DNA of 32,789 nucleotides from Lachnospiraceae bacterium (lineage in GTDB: Bacteria; Bacillota; Clostridia; Lachnospirales; Lachnospiraceae), in NCBI GenBank assembly GCA_024684355.1, contig JAIKXA010000168.1:1-32789 (forward strand). Direction: 5' to 3'. The notes beneath the pieces are model-generated. The model did no database searches, was not told the origin of the DNA, and saw only the letters and a program-made list of their open reading frames with translations. Shown here in pieces: positions 6,931 through 15,541 of the stretch. Each line of letters begins with the position of its first letter. Position 1 is the first letter of the stretch. The position numbers and the translations under genes were made by a program.

Positions 6931-8133
6931 TTATGAAACAAAACGTATTTTTATCTTACATATCTCCGAGATCGTTCCGACTCTCATATACGGTCCGAAC
7001 AATCCCACTCCGGATGTGACTATGCTGTCCATTTCCCCGATCTCTTTATAACCGTACGAATTGTCGTATATAAGGCTGACCAGTATATTGGCCGGAAATA
7101 TCTGTCCGTCATGCGTATGTCCGCATAAACTTATGTCGGCACCTGCCTCGGATAATTCCTTTAACTCGTTAGGCTCATGATCAAGTATTATCACCGGATA
7201 GTTTGCGGGGACTGTTTCCATAAGTTCCTTCGGTGTCTTTCTTTCCTCTATACCACGTCCGGGCTTTGCGTAGTCGGGACGGCCGTATACATAAAAGCTG
7301 TCTGCCACCATTTCTCCTTCATCCATTAAAAGCTTTATACCGGCTCTTTTTAAGAAATCATCCATCCTCGGATCGCTTTCTTTCTTATCCGAATAGTTAA
7401 ATGTAAAACCGGCCAGTACCGCCTCATCCACATCATGATTTCCGTAGCATGCATACATGCCGTATTTTGTCTTGATACTGCTGTATATCTCTATCAGTTT
7501 TTCCGGATCGTCCAGAGAATCATAATTGTTGTCAAATATATCTCCGCATATAAATACGATATCGGGTTCGCACTCATTTATCAGATCCGCCATCTTCTGC
7601 ATCTCTTTTGTGCCGATATTGTAGCCCATATGCATATCCGCTATCATAACTGCGTTCAGCTCGGAAATATTCCCGTCTTTTCTTTCAACCTCTACCGTAT
7701 ACCCGGTCACTCTCGTATCGGTTGCATGAAAAATACCGTAAATACATATGACAAGTACAAAGATTATATTGATCGAGGCGACCGTGATCGCCACTTTCTT
7801 TATACGTTGGAGCGACTCTGTCGTACCCTTTTTCTTCTTTGTTATCCTCCATATAAGGCAGAATATCAGATAACATATGACCGGTACGATGGAATACATA
7901 AGCACTCCGAGCCATATACTTCCGTAATGCTGGAACCTGTCTTTAAAATAAGAGTCAGGCAGGATGAATCCGATAAGCATGGCAAGTGATGCAAAAATAA
8001 ATATAAAATATATAAGTATCCTGAACCACTTCCGGTGTTTTTCACCTATGCACACCTTGATCCACCGGTTCATCATAAAGGCAAGAAGCCATGTTTCAAA
8101 AAAATATAAAGGACTGTATACAAAAGCTAACAT
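6931..8133 (-). CDS. Membrane-anchored calcineurin-like metallophosphoesterase (400 aa)
   Basis: A membrane-bound phosphoesterase is predicted. The first ~140 residues hold about four hydrophobic helices (near 3-22, 38-60, 72-95, 113-137). The C-terminal catalytic domain shows the full set of metal-binding motifs: Asp166-x-His168 (IADMHMG), Gly-Asp198-x-x-Asp201 (CGDIFDN), Gly-Asn232-His233-Asp234, His319 (LDHEP) and Gly-His349-x-His351 (CGHTHDG). This arrangement is that of the YkuE/YpbG-type metallophosphoesterases, some of which act on lipid-linked phosphates such as UDP-diacylglucosamine analogues or undecaprenyl derivatives. The gene is the last of a four-gene minus-strand operon, 24 bases after the DUF975 fusion gene, and ends just before the shared terminator. 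The substrate is unknown. The membrane anchor and the neighbouring membrane protein suggest work at the cell envelope. Confidence 0.9.
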   Translation of the reverse strand: MLAFVYSPLYFFETWLLAFMMNRWIKVCIGEKHRKWFRILIYFIFIFASLAMLIGFILPDSYFKDRFQHYGSIWLGVLMYSIVPVICYLIFCLIWRITKKKKGTTESLQRIKKVAITVASINIIFVLVICIYGIFHATDTRVTGYTVEVERKDGNISELNAVMIADMHMGYNIGTKEMQKMADLINECEPDIVFICGDIFDNNYDSLDDPEKLIEIYSSIKTKYGMYACYGNHDVDEAVLAGFTFNYSDKKESDPRMDDFLKRAGIKLLMDEGEMVADSFYVYGRPDYAKPGRGIEERKTPKELMETVPANYPVIILDHEPNELKELSEAGADISLCGHTHDGQIFPANILVSLIYDNSYGYKEIGEMDSIVTSGVGLFGPYMRVGTISEICKIKIRFVS

Positions 8134-8157
8134 TGTAACTAAAAAACTCCAAAATGA

Positions 8158-10131
8158 TTATTGCTGTTCTTCCTGATGTTGACCCGGATAATCCGTTATA
8201 CCGGCTCCTGTATTCGGGTTCACGCTTGAATAAACTATATCCGCCATAAATACAATAAGAAGAACTATACATAAGGGCGCAGCCACTTTGAGTCTGATAC
8301 GTCTGAAGAAATTATCGCAGACAGGACCCAGAAGATAAACCACGATCGCTCCGAATACCGCAAAGATAAGCAGTCCTTCGGCACATATCCTTCCCTGGAT
8401 ATTAAGGAAGTATCCTGTATAATCCCACCACCTTGTATTATACAGATTGTAAAGCACTGTAGCCGTAACATACTCCAGGACACCGCATAACACTATGGTG
8501 GTTAAGAATTCGAGCAGCGGCTTATTTCTCAGCCTGTATAATATTACCAGTATGGTAATGCCTCCAAACCCGTATATCGGGACATAAGGACCGTTTAAAA
8601 ATCCCCTGTTGACAAATACGCCGTCTTGATAAATATGAAGTGCGACCTCCCAAAGCCATCCCATAAATGAAAACAGGAAAAACATCATGATGATGGACCA
8701 TATCGAATAACGTCTCCCGTAATGAAGATACTCTATCTTCGGAGGCTTGATCAGATGCAGTATGTTTTTTCTGTAAGCCGGGAATAAACGGAAAGGATAT
8801 ATCCTTTTTTCAAATACATACTGCCTTGTTTTCAGCTTCCTTTGATGCTCTTCGTACTCGCAAAGTTTAGCTTCTTCCTTGTTGGCAAAAAGCACGACTC
8901 CGAAGTTTCTGGCTATAAAACCGCTTATACCCCTAAGCTTGTTAGGTACCGGCATCTCTTCATCTGCCAGTTCTAGGATATCCGCATAAGCCTCATTGAT
9001 ATGCTCATCATCCGCATGGATATAGAGAAATCTGTCATTGAGAAGCTCTGCCTCGGGTATCTTTTTCTTCTGTTTCTTGACAAGAAGTCTGAGCTCGCTG
9101 TAATACTCCGCAAATACGGTCGCCTCATATGCATTGACAAATACAAGTTCGGGGATACCGACCAGAAGCACCGACAAAAAATGCCATCCGATAAATGAAA
9201 GCTTAAGCTTGAACGCTTCCCATTTATGCCCGTTCATCATGGCGGTGGACAGTGCCCTTGCCTCTTTGGGCGTAACGGAAGGATTTTCTGCCAAAATATA
9301 CGGTACCATCATATACTGGTATGACTTTATGATGCCGCCTATCAGAGTCAGGTACCACAGTGTAGTAATAAACGATGTTGTAAAAAGTACCCATGAAGTA
9401 TGGAACCATCTGCCCGATCTGGTAAGGAAAAATATCCTTCGTACAGGCACGTTTTCATATGTTCTGGCCTCGAGCAAGAAACGTCTGATTATTACAATGT
9501 ATACGCGTGTTATAAAAGACCACACAAATACCGAAACCAAAAGGATCAGTATTATAAATATTATGGCAGCCACGTCATCCGATCTGAAGATAGTGGCAAT
9601 ACCGGTAAAAATAGTCTTAAAAAGGTTGCCCGACGAAACCGTGCTGGCAACACCGGCAAATACACCCTGGGTAAGGCCTACTTCGATAGGTCCGAAATAA
9701 GTCGTCTCCTGTTCATCATTGGTCTTATACGCTTCTTCGGCAACCGTGTCCTTTACTCCGATAAGACCGTCTTTAAGTTCTGTTACCGTATCTGTAATGG
9801 CAATATCTTTTTCCGGATCTGTGATGCTGTCCTGAAAACTCTTGCCGCTTTCCTGAAGCTTTTCCGTGCTTTTCCAGACCGAATCCGATCCGAAACCGCC
9901 GGAAATATATTTTACTATATCCGTAAAGCCCCCGAATCTCTCATCCAGGATAGATGTCGACTGTTCCTCGGAAAAGACTGAGCTTTCCTTGGTAAGGGCA
10001 CTTTTTAATGTGTTGTATGAGGAGGAATTTTCCACTCCCAGAAAGGACCCGAATGCCAGGATCACCACCAAAAGCCAGTAGTGTTTCTGCAGGACTTCAA
10101 GTCCTCTGTTTTTTAAAACTTTTCTATTCAA
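8158..10131 (-). CDS. DUF975 / putative type-IV ABC-transporter (PF06541) fusion membrane protein (657 aa)
   Basis: This polytopic membrane protein joins two families usually found separately. Residues 1 to about 350 are DUF975-like: a first helix at about 17-33, an extracytoplasmic stretch to about 185, helices near 187-212 and 245-266, then the signature region IIKSYQYMMVPYILAENPS (267-285), the GHKWEAFKLKLSFIGW block (301-316) and YEATVFAEYYSELR (335-348). A soluble linker (about 350-470) follows. Residues 478-640 match the CmpB-like family PF06541, with FMGWLWEVALHIYQDGVFVNRGFLNGPYVPIYG around 489-521 (quoted here only by its ends: FMGWLWEV and GPYVPIYG) and about five helices. Neither family has a settled biochemical role. 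The gene is 22 bases after the second MutS-like gene and 24 before the phosphoesterase, clearly within one operon. No ATPase partner of ABC type lies in the operon. Confidence 0.85.
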   Translation of the reverse strand: MNRKVLKNRGLEVLQKHYWLLVVILAFGSFLGVENSSSYNTLKSALTKESSVFSEEQSTSILDERFGGFTDIVKYISGGFGSDSVWKSTEKLQESGKSFQDSITDPEKDIAITDTVTELKDGLIGVKDTVAEEAYKTNDEQETTYFGPIEVGLTQGVFAGVASTVSSGNLFKTIFTGIATIFRSDDVAAIIFIILILLVSVFVWSFITRVYIVIIRRFLLEARTYENVPVRRIFFLTRSGRWFHTSWVLFTTSFITTLWYLTLIGGIIKSYQYMMVPYILAENPSVTPKEARALSTAMMNGHKWEAFKLKLSFIGWHFLSVLLVGIPELVFVNAYEATVFAEYYSELRLLVKKQKKKIPEAELLNDRFLYIHADDEHINEAYADILELADEEMPVPNKLRGISGFIARNFGVVLFANKEEAKLCEYEEHQRKLKTRQYVFEKRIYPFRLFPAYRKNILHLIKPPKIEYLHYGRRYSIWSIIMMFFLFSFMGWLWEVALHIYQDGVFVNRGFLNGPYVPIYGFGGITILVILYRLRNKPLLEFLTTIVLCGVLEYVTATVLYNLYNTRWWDYTGYFLNIQGRICAEGLLIFAVFGAIVVYLLGPVCDNFFRRIRLKVAAPLCIVLLIVFMADIVYSSVNPNTGAGITDYPGQHQEEQQ

Positions 10132-10153
10132 TTATCCGGCCTCCGGCAGATGA

Positions 10154-11794
10154 TCACTCCAGTATTTTCGGCGAACCTATAACATCCTTATACAAGTCCA
10201 GTCCGAAGCTGGTAAGCTCGGGTACGCTCTGTATCATCTTAAAGGTTCTTTGCCCGTCTTCTTTTCTTTCGGCACAGAAGAAGGTTATGCCCGAATCTGC
10301 GCCCTCTTTTATTTTTTTCTCTGACTCACTGTACATTTTCTTGGCAAATGAAAGAAGATGTGTAACGGTAAGCACTTTAACACCGGCTTCATTTAATGCT
10401 TTTATAATGTCATAGGCTATTATCGAACCGTCCACTTCGGTAGTTGTGGCAAAGGATTCGTTTAAAAGTACCAGACTTTTTTTATCCAGATGCTCTATAA
10501 TGGTATTCATCCTGCCCAGTTCTTCGTCAAGTCTTCCGCTGTTCATGGCACTGTCCTCACGTCTGGTGAAATGAGTAAACAGCGAAGGGAAGATACCGCT
10601 CGAAAAGCTCTCGGCCGCAACCGGAAGTCCCGCCTGCATCATAACCTGTGCAATACCCACACTTCTTAAGAAAGTGGATTTCCCGCCCTGATTGGCTCCT
10701 GTTATGATAACGAGCTGTTTATTTAATATGCTGCATGTATTACCTACGGCGTTAACACGCTGCTCCATACACATAACAAACTCTTTAAGCTCTATGAAAG
10801 TAAGATTTTTCCTGTCGCACACATTCGGGAAACAATAATCCAGGCCTATCCTCTTCATATGATGTCTTAAGTTGACCGCTCCCCTGTAAAATGCAGCCTG
10901 GAATAAAAGCTGTTCGAAAAAGCCCGAAAACTTCTCCGTAAAGCTTTTTGTGTAAGTCATTATATAGTTGACCGTATTCTGTTCCAGTTCTACGATCTGT
11001 TTTTCGACTACAGGCGTCATTTTTGCCGCAAAGGAATTGGGTGTAAGCGAATTCTTAAAGTTTACTATCTTCGCTATCGTTCCTTTCGGATTTCTGTATT
11101 TAATATTGTCGGATGCAACATCGACCAGTTCCACTTTTTCAAACTTTAGTCCCGGACCGAGCTTTCCCCTTAACACGATCTTCGGGATGTGGAGATATAC
11201 ATTTCCGTCCTTCTCCTCGCTCTCGGTAACATAGAACGAAACATCATGCAAAAGCTTATCGGTCCTTTTTTCACACTCATCGCTGAATTCTTCTTTAAGC
11301 CTTGCATTTAAGTTTTTAAGACCTTCCGATTGCAAAAAAGTAAGATGCTCACGGAAAGCTTTTTTGATCTCCTTTAAACCTTGTGCAAACAGTTCCGTCA
11401 GATGTATCTGGGTCACAGCCCAGGCCGCAGCATCCTGCTTTCCGTTATAAACGGTTTTTCTTCCGAGCTTATCCCACTCAACTATTACCCTGTTGGCGAT
11501 AACATAGAGCTTTTTGATAAAATCCTCGTTTTCCAGACAGTCCTTAATGATCTTCTGTCTGTATACGATCTCCTCCTTTGTCTCCAAAGGCACTACCATT
11601 ACCTTGCTCATGGTATCGGTTATATACGGATCCTGTTCTTTGATCTTTTTTGCCGTCCCGTTTTCAAACACAACATCCTTGCCGGCATTTGTAAACAGTG
11701 TTTTAAGCCCCAGATCCTGCACGATGCTTTTTGCATCAAAATATTTTTTAACATTGACCCATTCACGGTCACTGTACAGCAGATTTACATTCAT
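10154..11794 (-). CDS. MutS-like ATPase, second of a tandem pair (546 aa)
   Basis: The protein has a MutS core-like helical region (about 100-330) and a C-terminal MutS domain V ATPase. Walker A reads GANQGGKST (366-374), where classical MutS has GPNMGGKST. Walker B reads LVLLNES with Asn445-Glu446 where Asp-Glu is usual. The conserved MutS S-x-x-x-x-E-L-x-x block survives as NSGRLDEELGRMNTI, and the switch appears as VLTVTHLLSFA. The N-terminal mismatch-reading domain (F-x-E motif) and the C-terminal Smr nuclease of MutS2 are both absent, so it is unlikely to act in ordinary mismatch repair. Its ATG overlaps the stop of the upstream MutS-like gene by four bases. Because MutS ATPase sites are completed in dimers, a heterodimer with that neighbour is plausible. 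The cellular role is unknown. Confidence 0.88.
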   Translation of the reverse strand: MNVNLLYSDREWVNVKKYFDAKSIVQDLGLKTLFTNAGKDVVFENGTAKKIKEQDPYITDTMSKVMVVPLETKEEIVYRQKIIKDCLENEDFIKKLYVIANRVIVEWDKLGRKTVYNGKQDAAAWAVTQIHLTELFAQGLKEIKKAFREHLTFLQSEGLKNLNARLKEEFSDECEKRTDKLLHDVSFYVTESEEKDGNVYLHIPKIVLRGKLGPGLKFEKVELVDVASDNIKYRNPKGTIAKIVNFKNSLTPNSFAAKMTPVVEKQIVELEQNTVNYIMTYTKSFTEKFSGFFEQLLFQAAFYRGAVNLRHHMKRIGLDYCFPNVCDRKNLTFIELKEFVMCMEQRVNAVGNTCSILNKQLVIITGANQGGKSTFLRSVGIAQVMMQAGLPVAAESFSSGIFPSLFTHFTRREDSAMNSGRLDEELGRMNTIIEHLDKKSLVLLNESFATTTEVDGSIIAYDIIKALNEAGVKVLTVTHLLSFAKKMYSESEKKIKEGADSGITFFCAERKEDGQRTFKMIQSVPELTSFGLDLYKDVIGSPKILE

Positions 11795-13347
11795 GCTCTG
11801 TCCATTATCTCCTTAAGTCTGCCCTGAAGACTACTATAATCCAACTTGTACTTCTTTATCTGGTTTTCGGCGCAGCCCTCATAAGCCACGCTCTTCCTCA
11901 ATATCTTAAAATTCTGTATGCCGTTTTCATCAAGCTGTGCCGATAACCCCGCCACATGGCTGTCGGTATCGCACAGTTCGCTTAAGTGTGTTACATATAT
12001 ACCGTGACAATTCTGGTTAACAAAATGATCGAGTACATTTTTGCCCATTATGATCGCATCATAATTGGCTGCAGTGGTAAAGAGCTCATTTATTACTACA
12101 AAAGCATTATCCTTAGCATATTTCATCATGGGTGAAAGCCTTACCAGCTCCTCCATAAGCTTGCCCCTGCCGGTCTCTACGCTCTCCTCTACGGAAAAGT
12201 GTGTGAGCAGGTCCGTATAATAATGTACGTTTGCCTTAACGGCGGGCACATCCAGTCCCATCTTAGAGAAATACATGAGCTGTCCCAAGCTTCTGGCAAA
12301 AGTGGTCTTACCGCCCTGGTTGGGTCCGGTAAGTACAAAGAAAAGATCTTTGTCCGAATAATAAAAATCGTTGCTTACAACCGGTTTTCCCTTTTCGTAA
12401 TTAACACATGCCAAAGCCAGATCGTAAAGACCTTCCGCGCTGATGTATTTCGCTTCGTCCTCTTCGGGTTCGCAGAATATCATGCCGCGCTTTTTCATGC
12501 TTTCCTCAAAGCTGTAGAATGACAGATAATACGGAAGCTCTTCGTAGAGTCTGAAAAATGACTCATCCTCAAAGTTTGAACAGTCCTCGTACAGCTTTTC
12601 CGTCTTCTTCATCCACTCGGGATTTCTTTTCGAAACGATCTTTACTACTTCCTGTTCAAAGCTTGTAAGCTCTTCCACGGTCTCAAACGGGTTTACAAAT
12701 TCCTTCGGGTTTTCCGCATCAAAGGTATCGAGGAATTCTTCATAGATGTGATAATTCTTATAATTTTCATCGTCCTCGTCCACATCCTCGTTTAAATCCT
12801 TATCCTTAATGTCAACCTGTACTCTTCCCTTTTCGTAAGTAGCGGTCACATTAAGCCCTTCAAGCTCCTTTGTAAGCTCCACGCTCTTGTCATGCATCTC
12901 ACAGAAAGCTTTTTCTCCTACGGTATGAGCAAGATATTCCTTTAATGCTCTTATACCCTCCGATTCGGGTCCTGTTTCTTCAAGCTCTTTAAGAAGCTTC
13001 ATAAGAGTTTCGGTATAAAGCTTTATCGCATAGATATTCCATACGGGCCTTTGAACACTTACCCTGGTCTCTTTCTTCTTTCTTTCAAGCTCCCTGAACT
13101 CGGTATAACGCTCTTCGAATTCGGAAAACACCTTAAAAAGTCCTTTTTCCCTTATATCCCTGTATATCATACGGCGATAAAGAGTACATTCCTTATCCAA
13201 AGGAAAATACTCATAAAACGCACGTATTTTTCTATTGCCTCCGGTCACTCTTTCCAGTATCTGGTCTATGTTCAGATCTAAGAAAAATACCGGCTCTGTA
13301 AGCCCTTTTACGGGCTCTTTTAAATCGATTATGCTATTCAGACCCAT
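11791..13347 (-). CDS. MutS-like ATPase, first of a tandem pair (518 aa)
   Basis: This is a paralogue of the next gene and also lacks the mismatch-binding and Smr domains. The N-terminal ~310 residues are charged and largely helical, with an acidic DKDLNEDVDEDDENYKN stretch near 185-200. The ATPase domain has Walker A GPNQGGKTT (341-349), the signature-like SVEESVETGRGKLMEEL and a Walker B-like FVVINELF with Asn420-Glu421 replacing Asp-Glu. YVTHLSEL supplies the switch histidine. The open frame begins at an ATG at 13371, but the ATG at 13347 is preceded by GGAG at 8-base spacing, so I chose it. It heads the operon behind a strong promoter and is translationally coupled to its partner. The role is unknown; recombination control or a membrane-associated DNA transaction would both be speculation. 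Confidence 0.86.
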   Translation of the reverse strand: MGLNSIIDLKEPVKGLTEPVFFLDLNIDQILERVTGGNRKIRAFYEYFPLDKECTLYRRMIYRDIREKGLFKVFSEFEERYTEFRELERKKKETRVSVQRPVWNIYAIKLYTETLMKLLKELEETGPESEGIRALKEYLAHTVGEKAFCEMHDKSVELTKELEGLNVTATYEKGRVQVDIKDKDLNEDVDEDDENYKNYHIYEEFLDTFDAENPKEFVNPFETVEELTSFEQEVVKIVSKRNPEWMKKTEKLYEDCSNFEDESFFRLYEELPYYLSFYSFEESMKKRGMIFCEPEEDEAKYISAEGLYDLALACVNYEKGKPVVSNDFYYSDKDLFFVLTGPNQGGKTTFARSLGQLMYFSKMGLDVPAVKANVHYYTDLLTHFSVEESVETGRGKLMEELVRLSPMMKYAKDNAFVVINELFTTAANYDAIIMGKNVLDHFVNQNCHGIYVTHLSELCDTDSHVAGLSAQLDENGIQNFKILRKSVAYEGCAENQIKKYKLDYSSLQGRLKEIMDRA

Positions 13348-13408
13348 TAGTAATACTCCATAAAACAACATCCATGCCAGTGACGGATCACTAAACTACA
13401 TCCTTATA

Positions 13409-13437
13409 AAGATACCTCAATATAAGATTTATGTCAA
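13409..13437 (-). promoter_or_regulatory. Promoter of the MutS-like operon
   Basis: On the minus strand TTGACA (complement of 13432-13437) and TATCTT (complement of 13409-13414) are 17 bases apart, placing the start of transcription about 55 bases before the chosen ATG. It is back-to-back with the ABC-F promoter, 55 bases away. Confidence 0.72.
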
Positions 13438-13491
13438 GTTTCTGTTATGCGCCGTCTGTTGTATAAAGGAAGGAAGCCCGGTCATAAAAAT

Positions 13492-13520
13492 TTGACGTTG
13501 GTATATATTTTTGCTATAAT
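13492..13520 (+). promoter_or_regulatory. Promoter of the ABC-F / glycosyltransferase operon
   Basis: TTGACG (13492-13497) and TATAAT (13515-13520) are separated by 17 bases. The predicted start near 13527 coincides with an imperfect inverted repeat TTGTCAC-AAA-GTGATAA (13529-13545), which could be an operator or a 5'-end hairpin. Because transcription begins at about 13527, the TTG at 13529 is not a usable start codon. Confidence 0.75.
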
Positions 13521-13570
13521 TTATAGCGTTGTCACAAAGTGATAAGCTAACAGACAGGACGGGAATAAAA

Positions 13571-15541
13571 GTGATATTATCAGTTAACGGGATTACAAAG
13601 AGCTTCGGAACGGACGTGATACTCTCCGATGTCTCATTTCATATAGAAGCCGGCCAGAAGGCAGCGATAGTCGGCATTAACGGTGCCGGCAAATCAACTC
13701 TCTTAAAGATCATAACAGGTGAGCTAAAGCCCGATGCCGGTTCTGTTTCCATACAAAAAGACGCCAGCTTAGGGCTGCTCACCCAGACGCAGAACCTCTC
13801 TGAGAGCAATACCATATATGAAGAGGTACTCTCCGTAAAGGCAGACCTTCTGGCACTCGAAGAAAACATCAGACGTACGGAACACATGTTAAAAGAGCTT
13901 TCGGGAGAAGAGCTCGAACAGGCATTAAACAGATATTCAAGAATGAACCAGGAGTTTGAAGACGGGGGCGGCTATGCCGTAAAAAGCGAGATTACCGGTT
14001 GTCTTAAAGGTCTCGGTTTTGGCGAAGACGAGTTCTCCAAGATGGTAAATACCCTGTCAGGAGGACAGAAAACAAGAGTCGCATTGGCTAAGCTCCTTCT
14101 TTCAAAGCCCGACATCCTCATGCTCGACGAGCCCACCAACCATCTCGATATGGATGCCATTCGCTGGCTTGAAGGCTTTTTATACTCATATAAAGGCTCT
14201 GTTATCCTGGTAGCACATGACAGATACTTCTTAGACAAGATCGTATCCAAGGTAATAGAGATAGAAAACACCCATGTACACTCCTATGACGGAAACTATA
14301 CCGTATTCGCGGAAAAGAAGAAGCAGCAAAGAGACGCATATATCAAACAGTATCTGAATCAGCAGCGTGAAATAAAAAGGCAGGAAGCGGTAATAGAAAA
14401 GCTCAGATCCTTCAACCGCGAAAAATCCATCAAACGTGCCGAAAGCCGTGAAAAACAGCTGGCAAAGATAGAGCGCTTAGAGCTTCCCAAGGAAGTTAAC
14501 GCCGAGATGGACATACGTCTTGAACCGAATATACAAAGCGGAAACGATGTGCTTACCGTAAAAGGCATGTCTAAGTCTTTCGGTGATCTTACGCTTTTTA
14601 CCGATGCAAATTTTGAGATAAAACGCGGGGACAAGGTAGCGATCATAGGTGCAAACGGTACCGGAAAGACCACGCTTTTAAAGATCCTTAACGGTCTTCT
14701 TTCTCCCGACAGCGGCAGTTTCAAACTCGGTGCAAAGGTCTTTACCGGCTACTATGACCAGGAACATCATGTGCTCGATCCGGATAAGACCGTGTTCGAA
14801 GAGATTCAGGATACCTATCCCGATATGGACAATACCAAGGTACGCAATGTACTCGCAGCATTCCTGTTTACGGGAGATGACGTATTTAAGCTGATACGAG
14901 ACCTGAGCGGAGGCGAAAAGGGCCGTGTTTCCCTGGCAAAGCTCATGCTGTCCGATGCAAACCTTTTGTATCTGGACGAGCCGACCAACCACCTCGATAT
15001 CATCTCCAAGGAAATACTCGAGCAGGCAGTTTCTTCTTATAAAGGTACCGTAGTATACGTATCCCACGACAGATATTTCATAAACAAGACCGCTACACGC
15101 ATCATGGAGCTTAAAGATAAGCATTTCATATGCTTTGACGGAACTTACGACTATTATCTTGAAAAAAGGGATATGCTCTTAGAGCTGGATAAAAACAGTA
15201 ACTTAGGAAAAAACAATAAGCCGGGTACCGCCGCAAACGCTTCATCCGTACCCGCTCCCGCTGCCGCAGGTTCAAAGGAATCCTGGGAAAATGCTAAGAA
15301 ACAACAGGCTATCCAGCGTAAGCTGGAAAATGAATTTAAGCACACAGAGGAAGAAATAAGCCGTCTGGAGCTCCGCAATGATGAGCTCGACGGGCTGATG
15401 GCTCTGCCCGAAAACGCCACTGTATCCTCAAAGCTCATGGAGCTTTCAAATGAACATGCCGAAAACGACAAAAAACTCGAGGAACTGATGGAAAAGTGGG
15501 AAGAGCTTTACGAGAAACTGAATGGAGGTTTAAATGAATAA
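13571..15541 (+). CDS. ABC-F family ATPase, YdiF/Uup-like (656 aa)
   Basis: This soluble tandem-ATPase protein has no membrane domain and is expected to act on the ribosome or translation. The first cassette has GINGAGKST (35-43), LSGGQ and DEPTNHLD. A charged inter-domain linker (about 230-310) is rich in Lys, Arg and Gln. The second cassette has GANGTGKTT, LSGGE and DEPTNHLD. A C-terminal coiled coil (about 565-655) follows an Ala/Pro/Ser-rich hinge. Both LSGG and DEPTNHLD pairs are intact. I start at GTG 13571 (MILSVNGITKSFG), preceded by GGGA; the in-frame TTG at 13529 lies at the predicted transcription start. The stop overlaps the next gene's start by eight bases. The order of domains fits housekeeping ABC-F proteins better than antibiotic-resistance types, which usually have longer linkers, but this is not decisive. 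Confidence 0.9.
   Translation: MILSVNGITKSFGTDVILSDVSFHIEAGQKAAIVGINGAGKSTLLKIITGELKPDAGSVSIQKDASLGLLTQTQNLSESNTIYEEVLSVKADLLALEENIRRTEHMLKELSGEELEQALNRYSRMNQEFEDGGGYAVKSEITGCLKGLGFGEDEFSKMVNTLSGGQKTRVALAKLLLSKPDILMLDEPTNHLDMDAIRWLEGFLYSYKGSVILVAHDRYFLDKIVSKVIEIENTHVHSYDGNYTVFAEKKKQQRDAYIKQYLNQQREIKRQEAVIEKLRSFNREKSIKRAESREKQLAKIERLELPKEVNAEMDIRLEPNIQSGNDVLTVKGMSKSFGDLTLFTDANFEIKRGDKVAIIGANGTGKTTLLKILNGLLSPDSGSFKLGAKVFTGYYDQEHHVLDPDKTVFEEIQDTYPDMDNTKVRNVLAAFLFTGDDVFKLIRDLSGGEKGRVSLAKLMLSDANLLYLDEPTNHLDIISKEILEQAVSSYKGTVVYVSHDRYFINKTATRIMELKDKHFICFDGTYDYYLEKRDMLLELDKNSNLGKNNKPGTAANASSVPAPAAAGSKESWENAKKQQAIQRKLENEFKHTEEEISRLELRNDELDGLMALPENATVSSKLMELSNEHAENDKKLEELMEKWEELYEKLNGGLNE

Noticed and set aside
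7435-7989. 184-codon plus-strand open frame opposite the metallophosphoesterase
   Set aside because: It is antisense to a gene with complete catalytic motifs, is rich in Tyr/His/Ile as expected of a shadow frame, and has no ribosome site or family resemblance.
9134-9981. Overlapping plus-strand open frames opposite the DUF975 fusion gene
   Set aside because: These are shadow frames with no recognisable domains and no start signals; the minus-strand gene explains the region.
13529-13570. TTG start 14 codons before the ABC-F start
   Set aside because: It lies within 2 bases of the predicted transcription start and has no ribosome site; GTG 13571 gives the usual ABC-F N-terminus.
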